From Lutraria lutraria (taxonomy: Eukaryota > Mollusca > Bivalvia > Venerida > Mactridae): 64,000 bases of DNA. Shown piece after piece: positions 1 through 10,457 of this stretch. The position numbers and the translations under genes are program-made. How positions within the stretch are numbered: the first letter of the stretch is position 1; each line of letters begins with the position of its first letter. The DNA is taken from the NCBI GenBank assembly GCA_964023205.1, contig OZ026835.1, positions 1,691,053 through 1,755,052 on the forward strand, written 5' to 3'. The notes under the pieces are model-generated. The model was not told the DNA's origin, made no database searches, and was given only the letters and a program-made list of their open reading frames with translations.

Positions 1-95
1 CAATACCTTAAATGTTGTTCATGCAGAATGTCTTTATTGTACGTCGACCTTAAAAAATGACCATTTTTCTGGAGGAAACCCGCGATCCACCTTAA
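1..95. mobile_element. Right end of a TTAA-target MITE
   Basis: The end reads GGAAACCCGCGATCCACC followed by TTAA at 92-95. The reverse complement matches the terminal repeat of the complete element at 63007-63397 (GGTGGGTC, CGGGTTTCC). The same partial element sits at 28247-28325, where 16 bases are missing. The left end lies outside the window. Confidence 0.6.
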
Positions 96-111
96 ATGTC
101 TTTTTCGTTTG

Positions 112-131
112 TGACGTCACTTATGACGTCA
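112..131. promoter_or_regulatory. Pair of CRE-like octamers
   Basis: Two perfect TGACGTCA palindromes occupy 112-119 and 124-131, twelve bases start to start. TGACGTCA is the binding site of CREB/ATF bZIP factors. They lie just inside the unit, next to a MITE end, in an intron. Regulatory use is inference; a MITE-adjacent coincidence is possible. Confidence 0.4.
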
Positions 132-406
132 CACGGAGCTTTACATCCTTTGAAATGGAAACCTTTAAATTGGAAACAACGTTTAATATTTAATGCTCAA
201 AATACCATTAATGCAGTTCAGCCATTCTTCAAAAATTGACTCAGATTCAACATGCAAAATGGCAAAATTTGAACTTCAATTATGAGACAGTATTAAGTTG
301 TTAAAATCATGTTTTATACATCTGCAACAATGCTTTAAAATATTACTCACACCATGTGTACCACAAATGGAATACCGGCATCTAAAAATGCTCCTATTTT
401 ATTGCA

Positions 407-2894
407 GTTACGGAGCATATATCATGATTGTATTGAACTTTTTAAATATTATTCATTGATATAACATTATGTTTTAAATGACTTCGGCGTCATTTTACAT
501 AACAGGATGAATAGTAGACCAAATAACGATTCATATGGATGAGTAGAACCATTTGTTTTATGTGAATGTATACATGAAAATATCTATTGTTTCATGTTTT
601 CTTTAATTTGTAAAAGCTAATATACACCTTTATGATTTTTACCGAAACCTTTTCGACAATTAAAGCAATTCTTCTCAAGCTGAAAGTAGTGAGATAAGAG
701 TCTTCAAATAAAGGCAATTACGTTCTTATATGAAACATCGCATTTATGATATATATTTAATAAGTCAATGGCTGGTTTGTTACGGAGCATAGATCATTTC
801 CCCGATTACTTTGAGGGTAGACTTAAATGGAACACTCATTAATAAAATGAACTTTTTTTAACACGCAAACGAAACAAGAGAACAGAAGAACATGTTTTGT
901 CAATCATTTCAATGTAACAAAGATGATGCCAGAACATTTCAACATATCTGTACATCCAATTAATGCACATAGGCAACACAATCTAGAATTCAATAATATA
1001 CAACCATGTATCAAAATCCACTAATCTGCTTCTGGTAAATGTTATCTGAGTTTGCACACTTCTGTTTGATGATTGCCTACAAGGGCTGATTTTTTTATAT
1101 TTGGCAACTACTGTTTTGGTGAACTCATAATTAAGAACTTTCCCTACCGCCACTTTCCTTTATCTCCATCGGGTATCTTCATCCGCGATCTATATGTTAC
1201 TTGATTATTTCGCATGCCAGACAATCGAGACAATTTCTCATGCAATGATTAACCTGTTTCAAATTCCTTAATGAAGGCATCAAGGCAACTGCTACACTTT
1301 AACCCCCCCCCCTCCCTCTGTTAGTTCTTTTTTACTTTCAGGAGAATGTTCTGGTGATAATGTTAATGAGCGAATAATTTTCGGGGAAGAAATCACATGT
1401 CAGAATCATATTTGGTGGATTTCATCGACTTAAAATAAAATGAACTTGCCAAAGAATATCATCTAACACCAGATTCATTGGGTTTTGACAAAGGGCACTT
1501 TAACTTTCATATTCATTCATTCGTTTTGTCTAAGATAATCTATTTTGGTGAATTGTCTGATATTTGGCAGCTTGCATCTGCTTCACATTCTGGTGATGCT
1601 TTCAAAAGTCATTTTTACATTCTGCAATCTCATTAGTTGGCACATATTACACCCTTTCCAATTTTCTCATTCACTTTTAGTTTGATATAGATTTACCCTT
1701 CTTTATTTGGTCGTCGTTGTCTCCAACAACTTTATTTTTGCAATTAACAGTGTCATACTTAACTTCAGTAAATGGACAAAAAATGCTGGATTTAATGTTG
1801 TTTAATGGTGGAACGACAACTTATGGTTAAATAAATGGTATATCAGGTCCTTCGTATAGAAAAGGAAAACTCATCTTTGAATTAAGATTTTATAGTCTAT
1901 TATTTCATATGTCTCTGTATATTTGCTTCTAATTAGTATTTAAGGTGGACACAAATTGTTTTGAGAAAATCTATGTTCCGTAACGGGTTTAAGCAGTTGC
2001 TACTTATTTGCTATTAGAATTATTCAGCAAATGTTTGTTTCTAAAAGTTTCTCTGCCTACGCGGTATTCCTATAAATCATGAAAAAATCAATATATGAAT
2101 GAATATCAATAATCACTATACATGACCTGTGAAACCTACTGAGTCTATGCTTCCGTAACAATTTCTGCGCAAAAAAGTAATCTAAATTAAAAGACTATGC
2201 TTTAAATAGAAACATTTTGACAAATATTCGCGATAAGTATCAATGCCAAATACAATCGGTACCACATTTAACAATAAATACACATTGTATTAACTTTGAG
2301 CATGCCTGTATTTTTTTCTATGATCCGTAACAGTGTTTGCACCGCACTAGGCTGATTAAACCTATGCAATGACTTCATCAGTCATTTAAAACTGTATCAA
2401 CAATAGTGTGCGCATATTTCACAACTAAATACAATTGTTTGTACTGAAAATTAAAGTATGAGTGGTTTAAAATCCTATTTTTAACCGAGGTTTGTATCAT
2501 GGTGCTAGGTGTCGTTATGGAACATAGACGTTACGGAAGCATAGTGACATTCAATTGTTTCACCCTTAAAATCTAAGTAATTCTAAATTACAATGAAAAT
2601 TTACACTCTAATGTATCACATACCACATACTGCTTTTGTTTAGGTTCTTTCTTTAACTAAAGAAACTCTCATTTTGGAAATAGTAGTGTTACGGAAGCAT
2701 AGCTTCTTGAACACGACATTTCGTATTTTGACTTTTATTGCATTTTTATTCCATCAGTTCAGTTCCATAAACTATTATTTCTGTTGTTTTGCTTAAATAT
2801 AATGTTGTTACGACCCAAATCTCTTTAAAACTAACCTTTTGAAGAAGAATGTACATACCTGCGTTCCAAACAGCAATCTGTTACGGAAACATAG
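407..2894. repeat. Dispersed motif GTTACGGAAGCATAG, nine copies in both orientations
   Basis: Plus-strand copies start at 407, 779, 2514 (one base changed, one missing), 2530, 2688 and 2880. Reverse-strand copies (CTATGCTTCCGTAAC and variants) start at 1971, 2145 and 2318. Variation is mostly at the GAAG/GAG/GAT step, while GTTACGGA and CATAG are kept. Spacing is irregular, so it is not a tandem array. All copies are retained in the duplicate intron (about 28637-31220). Confidence 0.7.
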
Positions 2895-3510
2895 GCATAT
2901 TTGGAGAAAGGTATGAGGGACAGAACAGTGCTCTACCAATAGATAATTACTAACAAACAAATACGTGATTTCCTAGCAAATTCATATACCGAACATTTTC
3001 TGGGAAAATAATACATAATACCTATACCCCAATGATGAAATATATGTGTTTATTTGATAAAAAAGTGGTTGGCGACAGCTGGTTTTGACAATTTAGGCAA
3101 CATATGTCACCATGGTGTTGTCCAATAATGCGTTACAAGTATCCTAAAACTATTTGGATTTAACAAATACATAATAGAGCTTCCGAAATTATGTGACAAT
3201 TAGTCACTGGAAACCATATACGTGGAGATTTTTTAATATTTATGTTGGCGACATACTATTTAAGAAAGTGAGTCAATTATAAGAGAATGGCTGAGTTTAC
3301 ATATAACAACAAGGATAAAATCTCTATTTTAGCTTTTACAGAGCGTAGGAATCTTAAAATGATTAGTATACGCGAGTTTTTAATCACGTGACGCACTGAC
3401 GGGAGATAAACAAGTTTACCCGGCAGGCAGCTGGCAGGGCTATCTTCCGCACCTAATGAGCGAGATAGCGGGATAATGCATATTACTAGTTCGGCTACCT
3501 TTTATTTCAG

Positions 3511-4349
3511 CTTGTTCTTGCTCTGATGGTTGTGAGAAGGAAGGCAATTGTTGTTTTCAAAGCCATGATAACAATACACTCGATACCACGATGCCGTCCA
3601 CTCGACACTACAGTGAATGCTTGTATCCAATTGCAAATAATTTCAGTGATGCTTTTTCCAACAATGTGTTTAAGTCGTACCACATGGTCTCATCTACAGC
3701 GGATGACGCGATCAATGGAAGGACAAACGATTCGATTAATTGCGGAGAAGTGAGAGTTGCACCTTGGGGAAGCTTGTACCCTCTTTACTCCAAATCGACT
3801 GGCAAGATTTACAAGAACTCGGTTTGCGCAGACGCTCATAATGTCATTGATGGCGAATTATGGATGGTTTATTTTTCTTGCAACCAGTTCGATATTTTCC
3901 AGCATGTACAAAACGATTTTATCCCTGACCAATGCGTTGTTAAGTTCTTTTACGAAGGTGAGATATCTTTGTTGAACTCGGAAAGTTGCTACCATACTAC
4001 GGATTATATAGCCACTTGTATTGAAAACATGAATATAATACCACCATCCTCTTCAATAGCTAGCGAAGAAATAGTTGCAGCATGTGAAAGTGGTCTGACT
4101 TCTCCGTATGAAGACGTTTACATAAACGTCTTTTGTTATATTTGCGATGGAAGTGGTCTGCCTCTTGAAGACCAGAGCAAATGCGTTGATAATGACGACA
4201 AAAGTGGCACCGACAAATCTTTTAGTATGGCAGCATTTACAATACTTTTTGATGCCAATGCTTTCAGTCAAACATTGGTCGAAGACAACGTCCAAAATGA
4301 TCATGACGGAAACACTCGTACTGCATGTCCCAGAGAGAGTGCCGCTCGG
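3511..4349 (+). CDS. Receptor gene 1, large ectodomain exon (partial gene)
   Basis: Penultimate coding exon of a secreted or surface protein of the invertebrate adhesion-GPCR-ectodomain type. It starts after TTTATTTCAG at codon position 2 (phase-1 intron) and ends before GTAAAT at 4350 (phase 0). It encodes about 279 residues. The N-terminal part is cysteine-rich (CSCSDGCEKEGNCC), resembling half a somatomedin-B-like module. Later come a YHMVSS segment, a tyrosine-rich stretch with IYKNSVCADAHN, and spaced cysteines suggesting an extracellular disulphide-bonded fold. Reading past the donor gives a spurious stop at 4395. The signal-peptide exon must lie upstream of the window, as gene 2 shows. 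The protein differs from gene 2 at 11 residues in this exon, six of them in one short patch. The family call rests on recalled cysteine and motif spacing, not a search. Confidence 0.75.
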
Positions 4350-4624
4350 GTAAATATTAGTGGAAAGTTTTTTTTGTACAAGGTGTTAGATTTATGATTT
4401 AAAAATGGTTACGAGCGGTTGCCTAGGAAATCCTCTTTGCAATAAATAAGATCTTTCCGGTTAAATGCCAATAACTGTTGAAATTCCCGTGAACGGTCAT
4501 TAGACGATTTGCAAATTCATTTATGAACGTACTTTGTATAAACACGTATAATCGTCAGTGAAGATTACGCGAATTACACGATATACTCTACTTTTATTAA
4601 TTGAACATACATGTATATTTTCAG
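4350..4624 (+). other. Short phase-0 intron of receptor gene 1
   Basis: Donor GTAAAT at 4350, acceptor TATATTTTCAG ending at 4624. It differs from the gene 2 intron (32676-32950) at only about two of 275 bases, which is lower than the flanking exons. Confidence 0.75.
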
Positions 4625-5368
4625 TCAGCCGACGGTTGTCGAACAATTTCCTGTCCAACAGGGCAAGTGTTTAGCCGTGGAAAAGGTTGTATATATACAG
4701 GCAACAAATGGTACTTGCCAATAATCCATATAAGCGTAAACCTGTCTTCAGAAAGGCCAATCAACGTTTCGTCCTTATACAGCTCCATTCAAAACCTAAA
4801 GTCACCCTGGCCAAACTCGTGGATAATTGACCTGGTTGTCTATGAAACTACTGATGTACCCATGCAAACTAGGAATATATTAGTCATTCAATATGTACAA
4901 TTTAAATCACCGTTTAACCCAACGTCCTTCTTCTCAATGGTTGAAGACTCCGTTTCGAAACCATGGCGTCTGGTGTCTAAAGATGGGGAAATGATGTTAG
5001 ATTCCAAGATGTCCTCAATTGAAAGGAAACCCATTAAAGCCATATACGTTCAACCCGGCCGGTCACATAGAATTAAAACCCGCATAAACAAGTTTTTCTT
5101 TTGCGATCACGTGATCTTGTTACCATCTGAATATTCGATTGAGGGATGGGATGAAGGATTCGATAATCCACTTTTTAACAAGATAACAAATACAACATTA
5201 TACGATTGGAAATTCAAGACTGTCGATAACGAAGGCGATCAACTTCCGGCGATTTGTTTGGATGACTCCGGATTCTACAGAGTCGCACCAAACAATTCAA
5301 TCAAAAACTTACCTAAGATGAGTTTAATGATCATTGTTTTGCTTACTGTAATGCAAATAATCATTTAA
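4625..5368 (+). CDS. Receptor gene 1, last exon with hydrophobic C-terminal tail
   Basis: Terminal exon, 247 residues plus TAA. It opens in frame after CAG with SADGCRTISCPTGQVF, a Cys-rich start often seen before the membrane-proximal half of these ectodomains. It contains several N-glycosylation sequons (NLSS, NVSS, NTTL, NNSI). It ends with a polar spacer and then about 16 hydrophobic residues (MSLMIIVLLTVMQIII) directly before the stop. No seven-helix region follows. The tail looks like a GPI-attachment signal (candidate omega site in the NNS stretch) or a single membrane anchor. Gene 2 has the same ending, so it is not a private truncation. Function is not known; binding without G-protein signalling is inferred. 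Confidence 0.75.
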   Translation, partial: SADGCRTISCPTGQVFSRGKGCIYTGNKWYLPIIHISVNLSSERPINVSSLYSSIQNLKSPWPNSWIIDLVVYETTDVPMQTRNILVIQYVQFKSPFNPTSFFSMVEDSVSKPWRLVSKDGEMMLDSKMSSIERKPIKAIYVQPGRSHRIKTRINKFFFCDHVILLPSEYSIEGWDEGFDNPLFNKITNTTLYDWKFKTVDNEGDQLPAICLDDSGFYRVAPNNSIKNLPKMSLMIIVLLTVMQIII

Positions 5369-5790
5369 AGAGTTGAAACGCATCGCTAATGCGCAAGTAC
5401 TAAACTACCAAAATAGTTAATTTTTGATTTTTATGTGTAATTGGGACTCAAAATGGTCAATTTTAAAAACGTGTATCAAAATAGTAGCACGGACACAACT
5501 TTTTTTCTTTTTATGTTGTTTAGTATTATATATTGTGTTATAAATTCTTTGTAGTTTTTAAAAAAAATCTTGTTGAAATTGCTTTGTGGATGTTTTTTTC
5601 TTCTATCATATGTTGGATTTTCTCCATTTTTAGACGGATTTTTTTTTGTAATTAGATACTTGTTTTCTAAACTGAAATGGAATTGGACAGATTTTGTACT
5701 TTTAAAAAATATTTTTACTCCATTCCAGTAAAAAAGGTGTATAGAAATTGTTGATGAAGAAATACGGTTGTACCAGCCATTTAAATAAAC
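5369..5790 (+). terminator. 3' UTR of receptor gene 1 and poly(A) signal
   Basis: T-rich non-coding DNA follows the stop. The first canonical AATAAA is at 5784-5789, about 415 bases downstream, and is kept in gene 2 at 34109-34114. The cleavage site is inferred. Confidence 0.5.
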
Positions 5791-6149
5791 ATGTTTTTTT
5801 TTGATAATCCGAAGAAAATGATCTTATAGGGGGATCAAACAATAGGACATAACTCGCAAACGAGCATGGAGACCTATATTGTTCTTTTTCTGTGTTAGTA
5901 AATGATATTTATATTTGCGAAGTTTTAATGGTTTGGTATCCCGTATCAGTTTGACAACCGATCTTGTTTAATGGTCTTATTTTTTTATTATCTTAACTTG
6001 TCTAATGCATGTAGTAAGTTACTTGTAAGTGAATAAATGTCCATACAATACATACATAGTGGTGTGTTATTTAAACATTCCTTGTATACATTTGTTGAAT
6101 AATGTAAGAATACTGACTGATATCTACACTGTAAAAAATGAAACGGCAG
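5791..6149. other. Intergenic, nothing recognised
   Basis: AT-rich DNA without coding signal or clear repeats. It is duplicated at about 34115-34474. Confidence 0.5.
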
Positions 6150-6600
6150 TTTACACAAGAATGGGTGGCAGCTCACCTGCCACCAGTTTTGGTGTAACTT
6201 TTCCTGCTTCTTCAAGTGGAAACGTAATACATAAAGTGAGGTATAATTTCTCTTCAAATGGTGTAACTTTTCTCGTAAAGTTGGAGGAAACCTAACACGA
6301 GAATGTAACCTTTCCCTCGAAGAAAATGTTCTCAGAGACACTTTGGTGTAACCTTTCTCATGAAGGAAAGGTTTCCAGAGAACCTTTGGTGTAACCTTTC
6401 CCAAGAAGGTAAGGTTTCCAGAGATACATTGGTGTAACCACCCGAGGAAGGAATTCTTTCCAGAAACACATTGGTGTAAGAACCTTAGGGAGGAGATGTT
6501 TCCATAGAAACTTTGGTTTAACCTTCCCAAAGATGAAATTGTTCTCAGAGTGTAACCACTGGTGTAACTTTCCCTAATAAGGTGATTATGTTGGAAAACC
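6150..6600. repeat. Degenerate ~43-45-bp minisatellite
   Basis: About ten diverged units share TTGGTGTAACCTTTCCC, an AAGGAAAGGTTTCCAGAGA-like middle and ACA, with the next unit about 43-45 bases later. A reading frame of 204 codons on the minus strand exists only because the period is near a multiple of three. The duplicate is at 34475-34925. A weak relative of the unit appears at 7510-7550. Confidence 0.75.
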
Positions 6601-7648
6601 ATTTACCAGTTTTCATAATATGAATTCTAACATTCTATCCAGTTGCATAATATTTGGTTAAAATACAATCTAGATGAATACAACTTTGTATATAACCAAG
6701 TTTAAATACATTAAAGTGAAACTTGAGCAAAGATAAAAAAAATACTTTTTCAACAAATCACTTGAATAAATATTTCGTTACATCCCTTTGAAAAAAATAA
6801 AACTAGAACTTTAGAATGCCTATATTACACAATATTAGTTAGTATAACAACATATTACACTATTCTATTTGAATATAACACAACAAAATACACATTTAAT
6901 GCTAACATTTTAATTTAGTGTTTACCAATTAAACATATATCAACAACATAATGATATCTGATTTGGCCATGAAGATCCCTATCATATAAGTTTTATAATA
7001 AGTTTATTTATATACAATCCTGTAAGCCATATGGCCCATGAGGATACATGGTATAATACAATGGTAATGCAGAATAAATGAAACATATATACATATAATT
7101 AAGTCATAAGGAGATGGTTTTTCAAAGAAACAGATCATGTGCATTAAATCAGTAATAAAGCAATATTAAATATAAACACAGTATTTTCCCTCAAAATACA
7201 CGAACCTGCAAAAATCGAATACCTACAGAGAAAAACATATACTGAAAGAAAAAATATCCATCTTTTTATAAGGAAAAATGTACACAAGAACTGCGACGAA
7301 AGTAAAACATGCGAGCTATACGCAATTACAAATAAGAGCTAGAAGTATAAGGGTTTGGAGCCATTAGTGAACACAATGAGAAGTTGGCTGATCATGGTAA
7401 CATTTGGCTTCTATTTTGAAAAATATAAATGAGAAATATTGTACACAAAAACTTATTTTAATTTAATGTTTCACCAGTTTTCATTTCTAAACATTGCAAA
7501 TGTGATTTAGGTAAAATGTTCTCAGCATCAATTTGGTGTATTGCTTTTGCAAGGGATACTCAAGCTGTACAGAAGAAACAATGTACAAATGTATTAAGAA
7601 ATATTGCACTGAAATATCTCGAATGCTTTCTGTAAAAAAATAATCATT
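6601..7648. other. AT-rich intergenic DNA with a copy-A-only 318-bp segment
   Basis: No gene is seen. Bases 6987-7304 have no counterpart in the second copy, where the flanks join at about 35311. Neither edge has terminal repeats or a convincing target duplication, so insertion here and deletion there cannot be told apart. Confidence 0.6.
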
Positions 7649-10457
7649 TTAAGGTGGAACCAAACGAATGAAATAACGTCGTTTTCGACGTCTAAACGGT
7701 CATTTTTGCGGTGTTTATAGTGCCTCTCTGAAAACACCTATTTCTCTGTCAATTTATGTGGATATTTAATGAAATACAATTTTAATAGCGGAGAATAAAA
7801 TTACCTGCGCGTAGGTATAAATTTGATAATCATGATTTAATTATAAGTGCAAGTAAAACGATTTTAAATGTAAAATTTAATGTTGTTTTCTTCTCACTTT
7901 CAAACTTAAATTATTTTTATTAAAAATCTGGCTGAGGGATTTTTTTATTTTTGTCTATAATAAAGTTTTATGTGTTATCTACTGTTCTCGTAAATTTTAA
8001 GAAAATCTATCGAGCCGGTTTTATTTTATCCAATCTTCACTACATAGCGTTACCCTTCAAAACGCTCATTCGCCTTCAAAAACGTCGTTTGACACATTGT
8101 GTACAGCGCTATTCTCTCTGTTCCGGGTTGACTTTCGGTTGGTCTCGGATGAGTGACCTGGCGAAACCCTGTCAAACCAGGAGTACAACCCTAGTGACAC
8201 TGTAGTCATCCATGGCCAGCGCTATTGGGCAATCAGTCTCGTATTTGTTAAAATGTTTAATATATAATACAACCATGGCTTACCGGGAAAATATTAAGAA
8301 CCTGCTTAATCACTTAAGCTACTGGACAGAACCGAGGTAGATCCGGTGTTGTACCTGGCTGTAGCATGATATACACAAGGTATTAGTGTTCCGGATTACT
8401 GGACTACATGAGCGGTTGACATTTAAAGTCGATATACCGGTTATATGCGACAGAGAGGCCCTGGTGTAACGTTTTCAAGCTCCCACCGTTTCAAGGTACC
8501 TCTCGGTAACTTTAAAACGTTTTTAGATTACCCCGGGTAATAATTTGAAAATTCATAATAAGAGAGAGCTTGCACACGAATAAATAGGGAGATTACAAAT
8601 ACATAAATGCATGTACTACAGTTATTTAGCAACCATAAAGTGAATTCGATCCCCATCACAGACGATTTGGATTTTGCATTTGCAAAATAAAGGAAGTTTT
8701 GAGGATTATTTAGGAGTGAGGCGATACTTTTTATTATTCATCTAAGTTGTTTGATATTATTGCGTAATACAGTCATACGTTAATTATGAATATTAATGTT
8801 AAGTACTTTCCTCTTGTGTGTGTTTGGGAGATTGTGTGAACCTCTAGTTTTACCAAAAGGGGTCTGAGTTTAATACATGTGCTATGTCCAACTTTAGTAA
8901 TAACAAATAATGTGGTCCTAATGACGAAATCATAAAATTATAACGTCATATACTGACAAGTTCTTTTCCCTATGTGCGTTATTGCGCAAATACCAATTAA
9001 ATCTTGAATTATTTTGCCAAATATAGAAAAAAAACAAAGGTCATGTCTTTCATTTATTGAATATCAGTGTATACTCTCCATTAGTCTGGAGTTCCTTCCC
9101 CTTACACTATGTTATTGGTAATTGTAGAGCATTTCCGAGAACTCTCCATGACCCTAATAGGATTTCATAGCTTCATGTAATTATAGCGTACATTCAGTTA
9201 AGAAGTACAGGAATATATATGTGAATAAACCTTGTTGACTGTGAATCATACGAATGAATTATAACCTGAAATATAAACGTTTTGTCTGTTAAAATTAACA
9301 CAGGATGGGGAGGCGTTTGAAAACGTTTACAAGTTACCGGGGAGGGATTATTTTTTAACAGGGTAGGGAGTTTGAAAACGTTTTAATGTTACCGGGGGTA
9401 ACCTGAAAAGGGGGAGCTTGAAAACGTTACACCGGGACCAGCACTGCGACAGTGAGAATCGGGCTTACACTTGAACGTTCTGATGACATCATGCATTTTA
9501 CGCATTTTAATCAAATCTGAAACAACGGACTCGTTTGTTGTAATCATGTATGTATTTTTCACATACTATAGCAATCATCTTCGCTTATATTAAGTATCTA
9601 TATCATAATTGCGCTATAACAACGGGGTCGTAAATCTGTTTTTTATGAGTCATAATTAATATTTACCCCAAAAAATAAACATACATAGAATGCATATCAT
9701 TAAAACAGCACATCTAAATAAACTTCTAAATTATACATTATGTAAATCACGGAACCTTGTTTTTATACAAAAAAGTGGAATTAATGGCGGCCAAGTTTTG
9801 CAATTTTGTAATATTATTTATTTACGCATATGTACACAAAATTAAGCACGCTAAAATTATAATGCAATGTGCTTATTGTTATCTGAAAAGAATGGCAATG
9901 TGATTAGGGTTATTGACAGACAATGTATCATTAATTCCAGCAAATCTTTTTAGATCATTGTGTACAGTAAATAAAATAGATGCAAGTATGCATTAGATAC
10001 CAAAACCAGACGTGCGTTTGAAAAGACGTTCTTGAGAGCGAATGAGCGCTTTATAAGGTAATGTTATCATTCAAAGCTTTAATAAAATTAAAACGGCTCG
10101 ATAGATTTTCTTAAAATTTACGAGAACAATAGATGACACATCAAACTTGATTCTAGACAAAAATAAAAAAAATCCCTTGGGCAGATTTTTAATAAAAATA
10201 ATTTAAGTTTAAAAGTGAGAAGAAAACAACATTAAATTTTAAAATCGTTTTATTTGCACTTATAATTAAGTTATGATCATCAAATTTATACCTACGTGTA
10301 GGTAATTTAATTCTCCGCTATTAGAATGTTATTTCATTAAATATTTCCATAAACTGATAGAGCGATATGTATTTTCAGAGAGGCACCATAAATACCGTAA
10401 AAATGACCGTTTTGACGTCGAAAACGACGTAATTTCAATCGTTTTGTTCCACCTTAA
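7649..10457. mobile_element. TTAA-flanked element with ~450-bp terminal inverted repeats
   Basis: TTAA at 7649-7652 is followed by GGTGGAACCAAACGA. The right end reads TCGTTTTGTTCCACC before TTAA at 10454-10457. Left bases 7653-8100 match the reverse complement of about 10005-10453 over their length, with both arms carrying ACGTCGTTTTCGACGTC. TTAA target duplication is typical of piggyBac and Kolobok elements. No transposase frame is seen, so it is probably non-autonomous. It is interrupted by an inner inverted-repeat unit (8459-9434). The second copy is at 35655-42277. Confidence 0.75.
8459..9434. mobile_element. Inner inverted-repeat element nested in the TTAA element
   Basis: The left edge contains GGTGTAACGTTTTCAAGCTC, and the right edge contains its reverse complement, GAGCTTGAAAACGTTACACC, near 9408-9428. 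Between them GAAAACGTTTT and GTTACCGGGG motifs recur near both ends (8500-8545 and 9310-9410). GCGACAG on both sides is a possible but untidy target duplication. No coding content. Confidence 0.5.

Larger units (their letters stand above)
96..3510 (+). other. Intron upstream of the large exon of receptor gene 1
   Basis: No coding exon is visible. It ends in a good acceptor (TTTTATTTCAG at 3500-3510). It holds a pair of CRE-like octamers (112-131) and a dispersed 15-base motif (407-2894), both listed separately, a short C-run near 1305, and a lone TTAAGGTGGA at 1940 that resembles a TTAA-element terminus without a partner. It is nearly identical to 28322-31836. The 5' exons of gene 1 should lie left of base 1. 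Confidence 0.6.

Noticed and set aside
1940..2960. TTAAGGTGGA at 1940 as the left end of another TTAA element containing the 15-base motifs
   Set aside because: No inverted partner end was found downstream before the exon; kept only as an unpaired terminus.
3526..3753. ORF beginning in the splice-acceptor region of the gene 1 exon (and 31852-32079)
   Set aside because: It is out of frame with the conserved cysteine-rich reading and stops early; a shadow of the real exon.
5988..6602. 204-codon minus-strand frame over the 45-bp minisatellite (and its duplicate at 34313-34927)
   Set aside because: The periodic peptide follows from the repeat length; there is no signal, domain or splice context, and frames on the other strand are equally open.
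7951..8205. 84-codon frame inside the left arm of the TTAA element (and 35957-36211)
   Set aside because: Lies in inverted-repeat DNA; no transposase motif and no matching frame in the other arm.
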